Source: Nipponacmea schrenckii
Taxonomy: Eukaryota > Mollusca > Gastropoda > Lottiidae
Assembly (NCBI GenBank): GCA_030562195.1
Contig: JAUJPP010000012.1
Location: 2,728,001-2,792,000, forward strand
Length of the DNA stretch: 64,000 nucleotides
Direction of reading: 5' to 3'
The translations under genes and the position numbers were made by a program. The notes under the pieces were generated by a model that saw only the letters and a list, made by a program, of their open reading frames with translations, had not been told where the DNA came from and made no database searches. The number at the start of each line of letters is the position of its first letter. Position 1 is the first letter of the stretch. Shown here in pieces: positions 1 to 12,600 of this stretch.

Positions 1-1762
1 AGCTATCACAAGGAATTAGTGTTCCACGGGTACAGACCTCATTCCCTGATAAAAACATTATCTCTCGTCATATATGCTGAATATTGGCGACAAAGCTGGA
101 TCTAGAAGCCGTAAGTTAATGTTACTTGATTTAGAATGGGTATCCACTATCCACAACATGAATTATCACTTTGTGCTCAAGAATATTTTTATTATTAAAT
201 CAGACAGGTATGTCTATATACTTTTTTTTAAAAAATCTAAATTGATTTTAAATAGTTAAAAGTTAAAAACCTTGCTGAAACATGGTGTCTGTTCGAAAAG
301 AATATTTACATGAATAGTGTTACCTTTGACAATTAAATGTAAAATTTTGGACTTCAAATTTTAAAGGTTTCTTCGATGCTGTATCAAGGTATTAAACCAC
401 GACCATTGTCTGTTGCACTACCACGACAAATTGCGCATATTAAATTATGACATACCTGAATATCTGTGTACTCTATGGTATATGAAGGAAATCATAATAA
501 CATTTACAGGTGTATACTGTTGTGTAAAAGTAAAATTGTAATTGTACTTTCAAATTACTATGATGTTGCTTGCCTTATATTATTATCACCTTTATTGTTG
601 AAATTGTTGAATGTAGTTTGTTAATAAGTACAGTTGTTTCTATATAAAGACAATATTGGGAAGGCAACAATCTTGAAAGAAGGTCTTGGTGTCATACTAC
701 TCTTTCACATAGTAAAGAAAGTTTTTATGGTATAAATTGGGAGATTTGAGACAACCTGCATTAATAACATGCTAGGGTGTTTTGAACCGTTTTTACGTTT
801 AGTATGTTCTGGTGACCTAAAAGGGAAACAATCTGCAATAAACAACCTTGATGTTGTTAAAACTACATGGATTTAAGTCGTTTAGTTCTTTGTCATCAGG
901 GCGTATATTTGCGTTTCATTGTTAGCACCAGACGAGTCACAATGGATAGGAGACCCCTTAAAAATAAGGAAACAAACCATTTATTGCAAAGTGTGTACAT
1001 TATTTTTGTCTGTCTGATGGACTAGACCTGTTTCACCATTTTAAGATGCTTTGAAATTTTTTATAATAGATACCTACATCCATGATGACTCAAATACGAC
1101 ATCATACACTTTTTATGATGAATATAAAACTTTATTTTTCACCTAGGTGAAATTAGGTGATAATTCGTGTAGTTTTGAATTAAAAACTTTATTTAATAGG
1201 TGATAAGTCCGGTAGTTTTTAATTAAAACTTTAATTTTCACCTAGGTGATCAATTAGTTTTTTAAATATTTATCAAAGTTTTCCATTAAAAACAAGATGA
1301 TAGAGTAAAAATTGAAGTTTTTAATTAAAAACTATCGGACTCATCACCTTGGTGAAAATTTAAATTTTTACTTCAAATAAAATAGTGAATTATGTCATAT
1401 GTAAGCCACCGTATACAAGCCCCAAAAACATGTTTAAGTGGGTTTATTCTAAAATATACAATAAAAAAAAAAAATAAAACTAAAAAAAAAAACGACCAAG
1501 ATGAGTTCTGGGATCCTTGCCGAATCAGTTTAAACATTAAACAAAACGGCGAAGTACTTATTAATACAATTAAATCACGAACGCATTCTTATTAACTTAT
1601 ACAAATTATTTTCCAAGGGAGATAAAAAGCATTATGGTTGTCAAAAATTATAGCCATTGTCTACAATATATACAATACAATCTGGCGTATTATATGAATG
1701 AACTCTTACATGTACCACTGAATGATTTCCTGAAAGGCGAAATGCATATACACATATACACG
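1..1762. other. Intergenic region downstream of transporter gene A
   Basis: No convincing coding region is visible. The short open frames have no family motif and lie in AT-rich DNA. The stretch contains an AT-rich fold-back repeat at about 1131-1375. TTTATT at 1443-1448 would read AATAAA on the minus strand and is a possible polyadenylation signal for gene A, about 320 bases past its stop; this is only a candidate. Confidence 0.6.
1131..1375. repeat. AT-rich fold-back repeat (MITE-like)
   Basis: The block around 1203-1250 (aagtccggtagtttttaatt followed by a CACCTAGGTGAT box) reappears inverted at about 1315-1365 as gaagtttttaattaaaaact, atcggactcatcacc and TTGGTGAAAA. A further partial copy lies at 1131-1200. 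TTCACCTAGGTGAA at 1138-1151 is a perfect 14-bp palindrome. The arrangement suggests a small non-autonomous inverted-repeat element. No target-site duplication was identified, so the exact ends are uncertain. Confidence 0.5.
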
Positions 1763-4700
1763 TCACACTGTAACGTCCTTCTTTTTCTGCTCTTGTTTTT
1801 TGACACATTTACCAAATAACGGTTCCAATAGCAATAAGGCTGCTGCTAATATTAGTAATGTGCCCATAAAATGATAGCCTGCTACATAGGAACCAGTAAA
1901 ATCTTTCAAAGCACCTACAAGAGACAAACAATAATCTTATATAGTATCAGACTCAACAACAAATTTAGATTTATTTTATTGGTTTAGCCCAACGCTAGTG
2001 TTATATCCATCCCACTAATACCTGCATGGATATAAACACTGTAATATAAGAATATTACAATAGGGTAAACTTCAACGCGCGTTTGCTCTAGAAAAAAAAA
2101 CGTGCCTACCGAAGTGATATTTATCATCGCTTCAATGCATGTTGTCGGTGCAGTATCTAATAGAAATAAGTCAAATCTATACTTAAACCGTTAGCTACTA
2201 CGAATGAAATATGATGTGCTTTTTGCTTCCACATCGCCAAGTACCGCTTTGCTCTTTTCTATTCTGGGTTAAGCGTTGCATTATTTGAAATTATTTGTAA
2301 AAATGTAAGAAACTTACCAACAAGTGGATTGTAAATACTGAGAGCGCTGCCTAATATAATGAAATTAAAACCCAGGGCTTTGGCCATTTTCTCCACACCT
2401 AAGAAATCTGGTATTAAAATTACTATAAAGGAGGTGAAAATGCCACCAAAGAGTCCAAAAAGTATAGTTCCCATTAACTGTAGTCCGTAGGTTGTATAAA
2501 ATCTCACCATATTACAGTTAATTCCCGTTATTATTAATGTTATCACACATATATGCGTTTTTTTAATAAATCCTAAATCTGAGATATAGCCAGCACCTAA
2601 TCGAGCAAAAAAGTCAATTCCACCGGCTATGGAGAGAAATATGGCAGTGTCATGTTTACTGGCACCCTGTTCGTACATTAACACTGGGTAATAAGTCATA
2701 AACAATACAGAAATAATGCCCAGAAAAGACGCTGTACCAAGGAAACTAAAATATGGGTTCTTCAACACGGAAAAGTCAATGTTTTTAAAAGGGTTTTTAC
2801 AGCCAGTAGTCGGAATTTTATTAAGCTCATCGGCTATCAATGGGGCTTCTTTAAAATTATAAAGTTCACTTTGAGAATGTGCAAGACTACACTGAGATTT
2901 AGATCGCTGGTGAATCTCAGCCGTGCTTGGTGGTGTTAGCTGAAATTGTGTCCTGTAGGGCTGTAACTCTTCACACGATTTTGATTTCCTCCGAGTAACC
3001 AAAGCAGGAAATGTCTTCATTTCAATTGATTCGACTGACTTATTTAACAGAGCATCTTTCTTTATAGTAGAGCGCTTGAAACTCTCTAATGGTCTCATCA
3101 AACAAGCCATTGTGACTACATTGAGATGAATTGCACCAACTATGAGCAGCGTTCCCTGAAGACCATACTCATCCAAGAGGTATCTCACTAATATTGGAAA
3201 TCCCACCGACCCAACACTTATACCACTACTTGCTAAACTGGTACCAAAACCACGATGCTTTTTAAAATATTTACTAAGTAAAACATAAGTAGGTCCCGTC
3301 ATCATCGAGTTGCCACATCCTGGAATAAAACACACACATACAAATATATTTAAAAACCATACCAATGATAAAAATGTAGTTAAAATACAGGTACAGGCAA
3401 GAATATACTAGACAAGTTTATTGATTACCTAACAAAGCTCCTTTAGATATATGTATATTATATGAACTGAATATGGATTTTTAATGATATCTAGGTCTCT
3501 CGAAATAGATTAAAAGTGTTTCATTTTACCAAGAATTTATGGCAACCTGGCTTACTTATATATTTTACCGTGAGTACTTGCACTTTATATTTATCTAAAT
3601 AATTATTTACGACGACAGTTCTAACATAATCTGTGTAATTCTGTGGAATAATCATTGGTTAAAAATGTTGGTCATTTAGGGATTCCTGAAATATGACCTA
3701 GTCATGGTTTTTTGTATCCGAAATACCCAATGACAGCATGACAGTCATATGACATTATCGCATTTACATATGACATCCATAAGAACATTGATGTAGAAGA
3801 ATATTACAAAGTGATATTATATTTCGCCTTCTTAAAGAAATGACTAAATATCGAAACTTGTACAAGTGGTCTGAAAGATAATTAAAGGACAGAGTTCGCC
3901 TTCTTCGAGGGTTAATTTGGGTTTTGTATACATACATGTGGGACTGTAGCTACATGGAATTGTTTTCTTCTTATCCCAATATAAATATATAAATATGCAG
4001 TTATCCGAAAATTTAACGTTTTTTAGATAATGTCTATAGAAGAAAATAACAATGTCTCTGTGCGATAATTTTTAATTTATCAAACCGTCAACCGTTCTTC
4101 AAAATAGAGGCCCTTTAAAAGACGATCCTTTAAAAATCGCCTAAGCCTAGATATTTAAGGATACATGTGATTAGGAAGGCTAATATTTCAAAAATGGCGA
4201 ATTCGTCCCTTTAAATATCTAGGTTATTACCGGCTAGAGCGCCTTGTAGTATAATAAGCTGGACTATATCTGTTGCGAAAGCCGAGCCAATGATAGCTAT
4301 TGATGAAATAGTTCCCCCTATCATAATAATATATCTTACTGGTATCCATCCAATTAATACCTGCATGGATATAAACACTGGAATATAACAAATGTTTACA
4401 AAAGGTTAAGTTTCAAATATGCCTTCAATAATAATAATAATAAACTCTTTATTTTACATGGGTCAGAATTAGGCCCAATACACAAGGACATGGTCCTGTC
4501 TCACATTCAGCCAATAATTCCTGTAAGGTGTCTCAGTATGTTCATATTTGTCGTGATATAACATTTTTAACTGAACATACACATTGTTAAAAATATATAG
4601 TACTTATGCAAAATATATAGGCCTTCAATGTCATACTTTGGACGTAAAACTTCTTTCATTTCATTTAATTCTATAAATGTCCTGCTCAGCTGTATATTTA

Positions 4701-5635
4701 ACACACTACATACTAAGAAAAGTATCATTATAATATGTATACAATGCTTTCCCTTACTTTATCTCGAACAATTTTAATAATCATTAAGTGTATACATTAA
4801 AACTGTAAAATTTCGTCGCTGAATGTAGGCCTATTGTATTTACGGGTAGAAACTGTACCTGAGAATCCAAACACTCCAGCACTTACACCACTTATCAATG
4901 TTGTAACAGTTGTGTTGGTCTGATAAACTCGTAAAAACTCAATAAACAATAATCCCATTGATCTCTGATATCCAACCTTTAGTAACTGGATCACAAAAGC
5001 AGCTGATAAAGGTAAATGGAAAAATAATATTTATATGTTCATCCCAAAGAGCTCGATTTACAGAAAAAAGAATGCAGAGCTATACATGGACTCGTGGAGA
5101 TTTCATAACTTGATCAAAAACTGATAATGGCGTTGCTGACAAAATGGGGATGCTGGAGCCTACATTTAAAAAATAGCTATAAACTGTTCAGATTTTAATA
5201 TACATCTGTATATATCTGTATCAAAAATATGAATAATACATTTTCATTCTTGCATTAGGTGAATGTGATACTACATCAAGTTAAGAAAAATGGCTGCAGA
5301 TATCTTCATCCCTATTCTTGCAAGAACGAGGTAAAACAGAATGCAAGCAATGCAGTTTAGAGTATCGGTAGCTGTAGTTACCTGGAACATGTATGAAACG
5401 TAAAGAATAACATACCCACAGAAATTACCCAAGCCCAACCTCTATCAATAGGTAATCCATCATCCTGAGTATCATCCACACCATCTTCAAGATCTGTACT
5501 AATGACTCCGTCGACATCTACCTTTTTCCCATTTATCTCTATGCTTACATCCGTGTCCCGTCCAATATCATCAAGAAGCCCGTCTTCAGCACTTTTATTT
5601 TCACCGACTATCAATCCATTATCTTGATGAACCAT
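1763..5635 (-). CDS. Transporter gene A: monocarboxylate transporter-like (SLC16/MCT family, MFS)
   Basis: Five coding exons on the minus strand: 5635-5416, 5002-4859, 4377-4231, 3319-2318 and 1914-1763, all with AG/GT borders and phase-1 junctions, giving 554 residues plus stop. The N-terminal tail (about residues 1-60) is acidic and is followed by PIDRGWAWV, the MCT-type motif at the start of TM1. Exon 2 carries YQRSMG, where Arg sits at the place of the MCT1 TM1 lysine. Exon 4 has YFKKHRGFG (TM4-5 motif), a hydrophilic loop of about 100 residues between TM6 and TM7, and IDFFAR, matching the Asp-x3-Arg pair of TM8. Exon 5 encodes TM12 and a Lys-rich cytosolic tail. MCTs are plasma-membrane 12-TM carriers, often H+-coupled for lactate or pyruvate; the substrate here is unknown. 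It lies head-to-head with gene B. Family assignment is firm, function inferred. Confidence 0.9.
2002..2080 (-). pseudogene. Stray duplicate of the exon-3 acceptor region of gene A
   Basis: Within intron 4 of gene A, the stretch ending in taatacctgcatggatataa acactg closely repeats the exon-3 start and 3' splice site at about 4347-4410, including the adjoining intron (gtaatataag against gaatataaca, then similar gggtaaacttcaa and ggttaagtttcaa). Only the first part of exon 3 is present, so it cannot encode the full 49-residue segment. I read it as a partial exon duplication or the remnant of another tandem gene copy. Confidence 0.65.
4427..4540 (-). repeat. LINE-like 3' tail with AAT microsatellite (minus orientation)
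   Basis: An (ATA)n tract is followed by actctttattttacatgggt and a block ending in ggacatggtcctgtc. The reverse complement of this block is at about 22064-22155, where it ends in AATAAA-containing sequence and (ATT)n. Two dispersed copies ending in a simple repeat are typical of non-LTR retrotransposon 3' ends. No coding part is attached. It sits in gene A between exons 2 and 3. Confidence 0.5.
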
Positions 5636-7912
5636 ATTTATCTGTAGAGAAAAAATTTATTCGTTTACTTTCATGCATTATTGGGATTATATTACAACGC
5701 TCTTTATGACGTCAACAAAAAATAATTAAAAGCATAAATTATATTGTTACGTAGAGTTACGTATAGATTGAGATTGAGATTGAGATTGATACGTACGCGT
5801 AACACAACTGAACGGAAATGAACTGAATTGAATTTAAGGTTAATACAAAGATAAAACAACTATGCTTAAATATATTGACACAAACAATGGCGAAATGAAA
5901 TGATCCGGTAAGAAAGAAAGAAAGAAAGAAACAACTATATTTTACAAGGATAACAACTGAGGTTCACAAGTCCGCTGTGACAGGGATCCTTTCTACCAGC
6001 TGGTCCTTCGCCAAACCTCTTGACATTGATCTTTCCCGGATTATCCGTACCCATTTACAGCTGGGTTGCCTGGAATTGTGAGTGAAGATGACTTATCCAA
6101 GGCCATCGGACTTTTCACACTCCGGTAATGTAGAAGCAGCATTATTTCCAACAAATTAGATGATTAATGTTAATTTTCATATTCTTTTGTCTTTAACAAA
6201 TGGAATGGAACAAACTGTCCGGGAGTTTTAAAACTAGCTTTAGCCAAAAAACCATCTGAAAACTGAATTTGCCTATGTAAATTAGGATGACATTAGTCCT
6301 GGGACTGGGTTTTAGTCCGGTATTCCCTTAATATGTGAAATATTCAGATGATCAAAAATATAACGATCATGTCGGTTATCAAAACTTATAATATTTTATC
6401 AGTCGTCCTTTGATAAAGAGGTCAAATGTAAAATGAAATCAAATATAGATGGTACTTGTTTTCTGTAACGTCTTGTAGTATGGGATAACGTTTTTAAGAC
6501 AAGTGATATGAGGCTAATTTTTATCGATTTTCAAATGTCGAGGAATCTTAAATGTCCTCAGATGTTGCACGCATAGCATAGGCGTTTTGTACTGTCTTAT
6601 GGGAACGACTTACACTGTGTCCATGTCCACCACCGACCTGTATGTCTGACCGGGTTAAAATATTTTATTAATATTTTTCAAATATATTTATATATTTTAT
6701 TACTATCCTCTCAAATGTTCAATGAATCAAAGTTCAATGTCCGTAACCGAATATAATAAATAATATAACTAATAACTGTTTGATACACTAACGAATTTTT
6801 CTATACAGATAAGATAATGTACATGTACGTTATAATTTATATTACAATAAGACAATCGATAAATCATGGGATTCTTTAATCTATATGGTAAGAGATAACC
6901 GTAGAATAAAATGACGTGACAATTTTATCAGTGTACTAGATATTGATAATGGAACACTGGAAAAGTAACTGAAAGGTATACTACGTTTTAAAATGAAAAT
7001 GAAATTTAAATTATCAAACAATATTGAAAATTTCAATCGTAGAGTCACGACAGTGTTCTTACAACTTTAATATCCATTTTAATCTGAACCAAATTGTGAA
7101 GATGAATGAACTTACCGTTTACTATATATTAGTATATTATTATCTGTCTTGCTTCTTTTTCGGTTGGTTATGAAGTTCAACTGTCGACTTAATAAATAAT
7201 TTGCACTTTCTAATCATTTACCGACACACAATCTACGAAACCATTTTAAAGTTTCACATACTAGTTTCTTGCGATGTAATCCTTGCAGTTTTAAAACTTA
7301 ACCGATAACTGTTTTGATGATATCGGATTGTTTTAGATAAGACACAATCAGTATGTCACTTACGTTATTACATCTAGATGAGTTGTAATGTATCAAGCTG
7401 ATAAGTCCTTCTTGAAGTTTGAACATATTGCTTTCTATTGATATTCGTGTACTTTATGAAAGTTCCACTTTTCATTTGAAAGTAGGCTAATCTGACGTGG
7501 GTCATTAGCTTAGAATGTTTAATGAATAGGCCTGTTGCGCTTAATAAGGTTTTAAAGAAGGTTTTTATCGGTCACAAGAGAACAAACACTGATTTTATAG
7601 GTCAAGTGAAAGCAGTCAATCCTTTCTTTAAAGAGAATACGATCAAGGGACAAGAGAATATAAGAATAGGGTATAAGGGTGTCCTTTGATTTCAGAGTTG
7701 CTTTCAAACATTGTGGTATTTTTTTTTAATTTGAACAAACTTAATCAGGGTATTCGCATCACATAGCACCGATGGTCGATGGCCAGAAAAAAAAGAATGT
7801 TAGCAGGTTGTGAAAGCCCCAAACAGACATTCATTGATCTGGTCCAAATTCATCTGTAGTTTTGACATTAGTCAACATTATCTCTACTACCTGTTAAGGG
7901 CGTTATATAGAG

Positions 7913-8052
7913 AATCTCAAACTCGTCTTTCTTGATATCAAAAATATCACAAGTCGATAAAAGTGCAAAACTCCGAAGCTCTGGCGAGGTTTTTTGCACT
8001 TTTATCGACGTGGTTATATTTTTTTTATATCAAGAAAGACGAGTTTGAGATT
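7913..8052. repeat. Long hairpin / fold-back element
   Basis: AATCTCAAACTCGTCTTTCT at the left matches inverted AGAAAGACGAGTTTGAGATT at the right. Pairing continues inward through tgatat and gtcgataaaagtgcaaaac against gcacttttatcgac, with short interruptions, to a small loop near 7976-7985. Arms are about 62 bases. The structure fits a fold-back or MITE-type element in the shared upstream region of genes A and B. Confidence 0.75.
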
Positions 8053-8057
8053 TTATT

Positions 8058-8177
8058 TATCACTCAATATCACCGTAAGAAACCACTGTTAACTGACCAA
8101 TCAAAAACCTTCAAGCATTATCTCCTAGTAGATATAGTGCAAGCGATATCTACTGCAGAATGCCTTATTGGGTGATA
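8058..8177. repeat. Small inverted-repeat element with internal hairpin
   Basis: TATCACTCAATA at 8058-8069 is matched by TATTGGGTGATA at 8166-8177, an inverted pair with one mismatch. Inside, AGTAGATAT (8127-8135) and ATATCTACT (8146-8154) form a perfect 9-bp stem with a 10-base loop. It directly abuts the long hairpin at 7913-8052, so the two may be parts of one composite element. Confidence 0.5.
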
Positions 8178-9688
8178 AAAGAGATGATCTCCTATAGAAG
8201 CAATGGCCTAGGTCCCAAGTAGAGACTATGCTTCGAATTTCAGTATACATCAATTGATAAGAAATTATCTATACTTCTGGAGGAATTTACAAGATAAAGC
8301 CAATAAAAAAATGCTGTGTTAAAGTACTATTTGAGTGGTCGAACCCTGACATTGTAAAAGGTGTGTACTTACAGTATCAGCAAGTCAAACAATTTTATTA
8401 GGCATAACGAATTACGGCACCAGTTTTGACTAAATGTGTTAATTTTTTTGTTTCTGATACTTTGCAGTTGCCAACAATTTTGATATTATTATTTGTTCGA
8501 TTATTCTATTGTCCATTTTGTTTTATTTTGGCATTTCTGAATTAGTTCCAGGATTTCAAAATTTTTTCAGATATCTTTATATGATATGTCATTATGTAAA
8601 TGTGTCATAATTTGTCTTGTTTTTCCTCGTTTTCTCGCTTTCACGTTCGAGATAAGTCAAGGCTAATAATGGCCGCAGCCGGCTTCCACAATGACCAGTC
8701 CTGATTCGCGTCAACGGCGCTGTTTATGTTTAGGTGATTTTGTAGTTTAATGAATCAAATCTAATTACTTTTAATTTCTTGTTGGCACTCTATATCAATA
8801 TATATTCAATATATAATAATATATACATGTCATTATATTACTGCATTTAAAATACTGATTAAGACTAGGCCTATATACCAGTAGCCTCACACGATTATTC
8901 TATTATTAACTTCCTTGAGTTTTAGATTACTTTCAAACTATTGATTTGAGTGGATGTCTAAGGTAAGAGTGGCCAAACTTTGAGATCATTTTGACACAAG
9001 TGTAAATATTTGCTGCACTTTAGTTACACAGTAACATATTGTATATGTATGTCATCGAAAAGATAATATTATATATGTATACATATATAAGCACTGCTAG
9101 AATAACTATATTACGCGTTTACATTTACCCTGTTTATTAACCCGATGAAAGTGAATACGCGATTGCATAGGCAGATTTATCGCGACAATCAACAATAAAC
9201 ATTGTATGTATGTGTATATATGCTGAGTAAATGTTACTACGTCGGTTGAGGAAAATGGAGTCGTTCTCGAGTAGTGAGCTGTCGATTTTGTACTTTTGGA
9301 ATTTATGGAAAGTTTACCCAGATGATACGCTTTTTTTGACGATTTGCACCCTGGGAAAAAATAAATGGCCCCCGCTCGGCAACGACATTTTCAGCAAGAA
9401 TACATTTGTCACATTACATTTGACACCGATATTTTTAGACGAAAACGTGATATTTCGACAGACGATATATGTGTTAACGAAACCAATAACAGTTTAATAT
9501 TATTGGTACAGGCTGATGGGAAAGGGAAGATTTTATTTTTCACCTTCAGTCCCATTTTTGTCATTTTAACACATATGAACACTAGGTCATTAAACGCGAT
9601 AATACTATAAATGAACTATTTGTCAATATTATCTTTATTATATAGTAAATTGGTTAACAGCAAAGAAAAACGAAATGTCACAATAGCA

Positions 9689-12600
9689 ATGGGTGACAAG
9701 GAAGAGAACGAAACATCATTAAGTTATGAAGTAGAATTGATTGACAAGGAAGAAGGTTTAACATCATTAAATGATGAAGTTGTAATAAATGACGAGGAAG
9801 AGAACGAAACATCATTAAGTTATGAAGTAGAATTGATTGACAAGGAAGAAGGTGAAACATCATTAAATGATGAAGTTGAAATAAATGCCGAGAAAGAGAA
9901 CGAAACATCATTAAGTTATGAAGTAGAATTGATTGACAAGGAAGAAGGTTTAACATCATTAAATGATGAAGTTGAAATAAACGCCGAGAAAGAGAACGAA
10001 ACATCATTTAAAAATAAAGTTTTGATGAATGGCGAGAGTAATGCCAATACAAATACAACAACACCTGTCGACAATGATGACGACGGATTACCTATAGATC
10101 GTGGATGGGCCTGGGTCATTGCCATAGGTAAGTACGTGTATGATAGAGATTTTAAAAGGGTCAATTCTGGTAAAATTTCTGCCATATCACTCAGTAGACA
10201 GGTTTGCCCGTCAATACCCTGGGAGGTTTATAAATCATACATTTTACTGACTTTACTTACTGAAAACAATTAGTCCATAAGTGATAACACAAATTTATGA
10301 AATTGTTGGTGAAATTTTATAAAGATCTAGTGAATAGCATACTGACTTTTAATGTACAACTTCCTACAAGTTTACACCTCAGAGGGTGGTCCAGTGTTAT
10401 CTGTAAGGTGGCATGGCTTAGTATAATATTATGTCAATTTCTTATCGCTTTTATTGCAGCAACACAATTCAATCAAATGTTAAAGGTTGGTTACGCAAGA
10501 TCTATGGGTTTATTTTTCATAGAATTTTTAAGAGTTTTTAAAGCATCGGCTACTGAAACAACTCTAATTTCCGGAGTCAAGGCTGGAGTTTTTGGACTTT
10601 CAGGTACTTAATACTATTTTTATACGCCCTCACATGAAATTTAGGGCGTATATTGTGACCAACTTTCTGTCTGTCTGTCTGTCTGTCGTCTGTCGTCTGT
10701 TCACATTTGCTTGTGCTCACTCTACAGACTACAGTTTTGATTGGATTTTAATGATTTTTGGTATGTGGGTTCAAGGCATCACAAAGAGGAACTGTATTGA
10801 TTTTGGTGATGATCGGATAATTTTTAGCGAAGATACAGCGTCCGACTTAGCGCGATTCCGGAAAAATGCCAGTAACTTTGCTTGTGCTCACTCTACAGAC
10901 TACAGTTTTGAATGGATTTTAATACTTTTTGGTGTGTGAGTTCACGGCATCACCAAGAGGAACTGTATCGATTTTGGTGATGATTGGATAATTTTTAGCG
11001 GAGATACAGCTGTCTGACTTCGCAAGATTTCGGAAAAATGAGAGCAACTTTGCTTGTGCTCACTCTACACTCTACAGTTTTGATTAGATTTTAATAAGTA
11101 CTCTACTAAAGTGACAATTTTGATTCATATTTAGCCTGATTTCATGGTACACTTATGAATTTTTGCCCATTATCTGATAAACCGGAACATGAATTTTTGC
11201 CCATTATCTGATAAGCCTGAGGAGGGCGTATCTGCACGCTGTGCGTGCCTATGTTAATCTGAAAATATATCGCCTTTATCGAAATATTTCTCTTGAGCGA
11301 TTAAAAACTTGACTAAAAAAAAAATCTTATATAGTTTGTTTTATATTACAGTATTTGTTTCCATGCAAATATTAGTTGGTAAATTACCTGTACGATTTAT
11401 TGTCGCTCTTGGTGGAACTCTGAGTGCAATAGGTATCATGTCTTGTGCCTTTGCTACCGAAATACAACAAGTTGTTATTCTCCAAGCAATCTTCATAGGT
11501 TTGTATTTATTGTAATAAAACATTGTCCCTGTTAAAATAGTGCTCAATAAATCAATTATATAGCGACATTGAAATATGAAAACACAACCTTAAAAACGTG
11601 ACTTTTTCATAGGTTTGTATTGGATAGTTAAAATTACATAGTTTATTAGATAGTTTATATCATATATAGTAAAAATTGGGGAAGAGAGGGATTCTTTCTA
11701 CCAGATGTATAGGCCTAGGTTTGTATTTAGATAGTTTATATCATATATAGTTAAAATTGGGGAAGCGAGGGATTCATTCTCCCAGATGTATAGGCCTAGG
11801 TTTGTATTTACTAGTAGATAGTTTATATCATATATAGTTAAAATTGGGGAAGCAAGGGATTCATTCTCCCAGATGCATAGGCCTAGGTTTGTATTTAGAT
11901 AGTTTATATCATATATAGTTAGATTGCGGGGAAGCAAGGGATTCATTCTCCCAGATGCATAGGCCTAGGTTTGTATTTAGATAGTTTATATCATATATAG
12001 TTAGATTTCGGGGAAGCGAGGGATTCATTCTACCAGATGTATAGGCCTAGGTTTGTATTTAGATAGTTTATATCATATATTAGTTAAAATTGGGGGAGCA
12101 AGGGATTCATTCTCCCAGATGCATAGGCCTAGGTTTGTATTTCAATAGTTTATATCATATATAGTTAGATTGCGGGGAAGCAAGGGATTCATTCTCCCAG
12201 ATGCATAGGCCTAGGTTTGTATTTAGATAGTTTATATCATATATAGTTAGATTTCGGGGAAGCGAGGGATTCATTCTCCCAGATGTATAGGCCTAGGTTT
12301 GTATTTAGATAGTTTATATCATATATAGTTAGATTTCGGGGAAGCGAGGGATTCATTCTTCCAGATGTATAGGCCTAGGTTTGTATTTAGATAGTTTATA
12401 TCATATATTAGTTAAAATTGGGGGAGCAAGGGATTCATTCTCCCAGATGCATAGGCCTAGGTTTGTATTTAGATAGTTTATATCATATATAGTTAAAATT
12501 GGGGGAGCAAGGGATTCATTCTCCCAGATGAATAGGCCTAGGTTTGTATTTAGATAGTTTATATCATATATAGTAAGATTTCGGGGAAGCAAGGGATTCA

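Larger units (their letters stand above)
5636..9610. other. Intergenic region between divergent genes A and B
   Basis: About 4 kb separate the two start codons of head-to-head genes A (minus) and B (plus), so promoters of both should lie here; no clear TATA box or CpG-dense stretch was recognised. Visible structure: a GAGATT repeat around 5768-5790, GAAA repeats around 5911-5934, a slightly GC-richer stretch at about 5945-6120, and two inverted-repeat elements at 7913-8052 and 8058-8177. The open frames in this interval carry no recognisable domain. Confidence 0.5.

Noticed and set aside
9231..9610. Overlapping open frames upstream of gene B as an extra exon
   Set aside because: No splice signals in phase with exon 1 and no counterpart in genes A, C, D or E.
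9611..9688. An N-terminal signal peptide for gene B from the upstream ATG
   Set aside because: The 26 extra residues are mildly hydrophobic, but no paralog has them, and MCT proteins do not use cleaved signal peptides. The start at 9689 is preferred though not proven.
9678..10185. Two minus-strand open frames opposite exon 1 of gene B
   Set aside because: They mirror the 48-bp coding repeats of gene B. The plus-strand frame continues into a proven exon structure.
10592..10939. Plus-strand open frame of 115 codons in intron 2 of gene B
   Set aside because: It lies inside a repeat element with tandem units (repeated peptide FACAHSTDYSF), with no similarity to a known protein.
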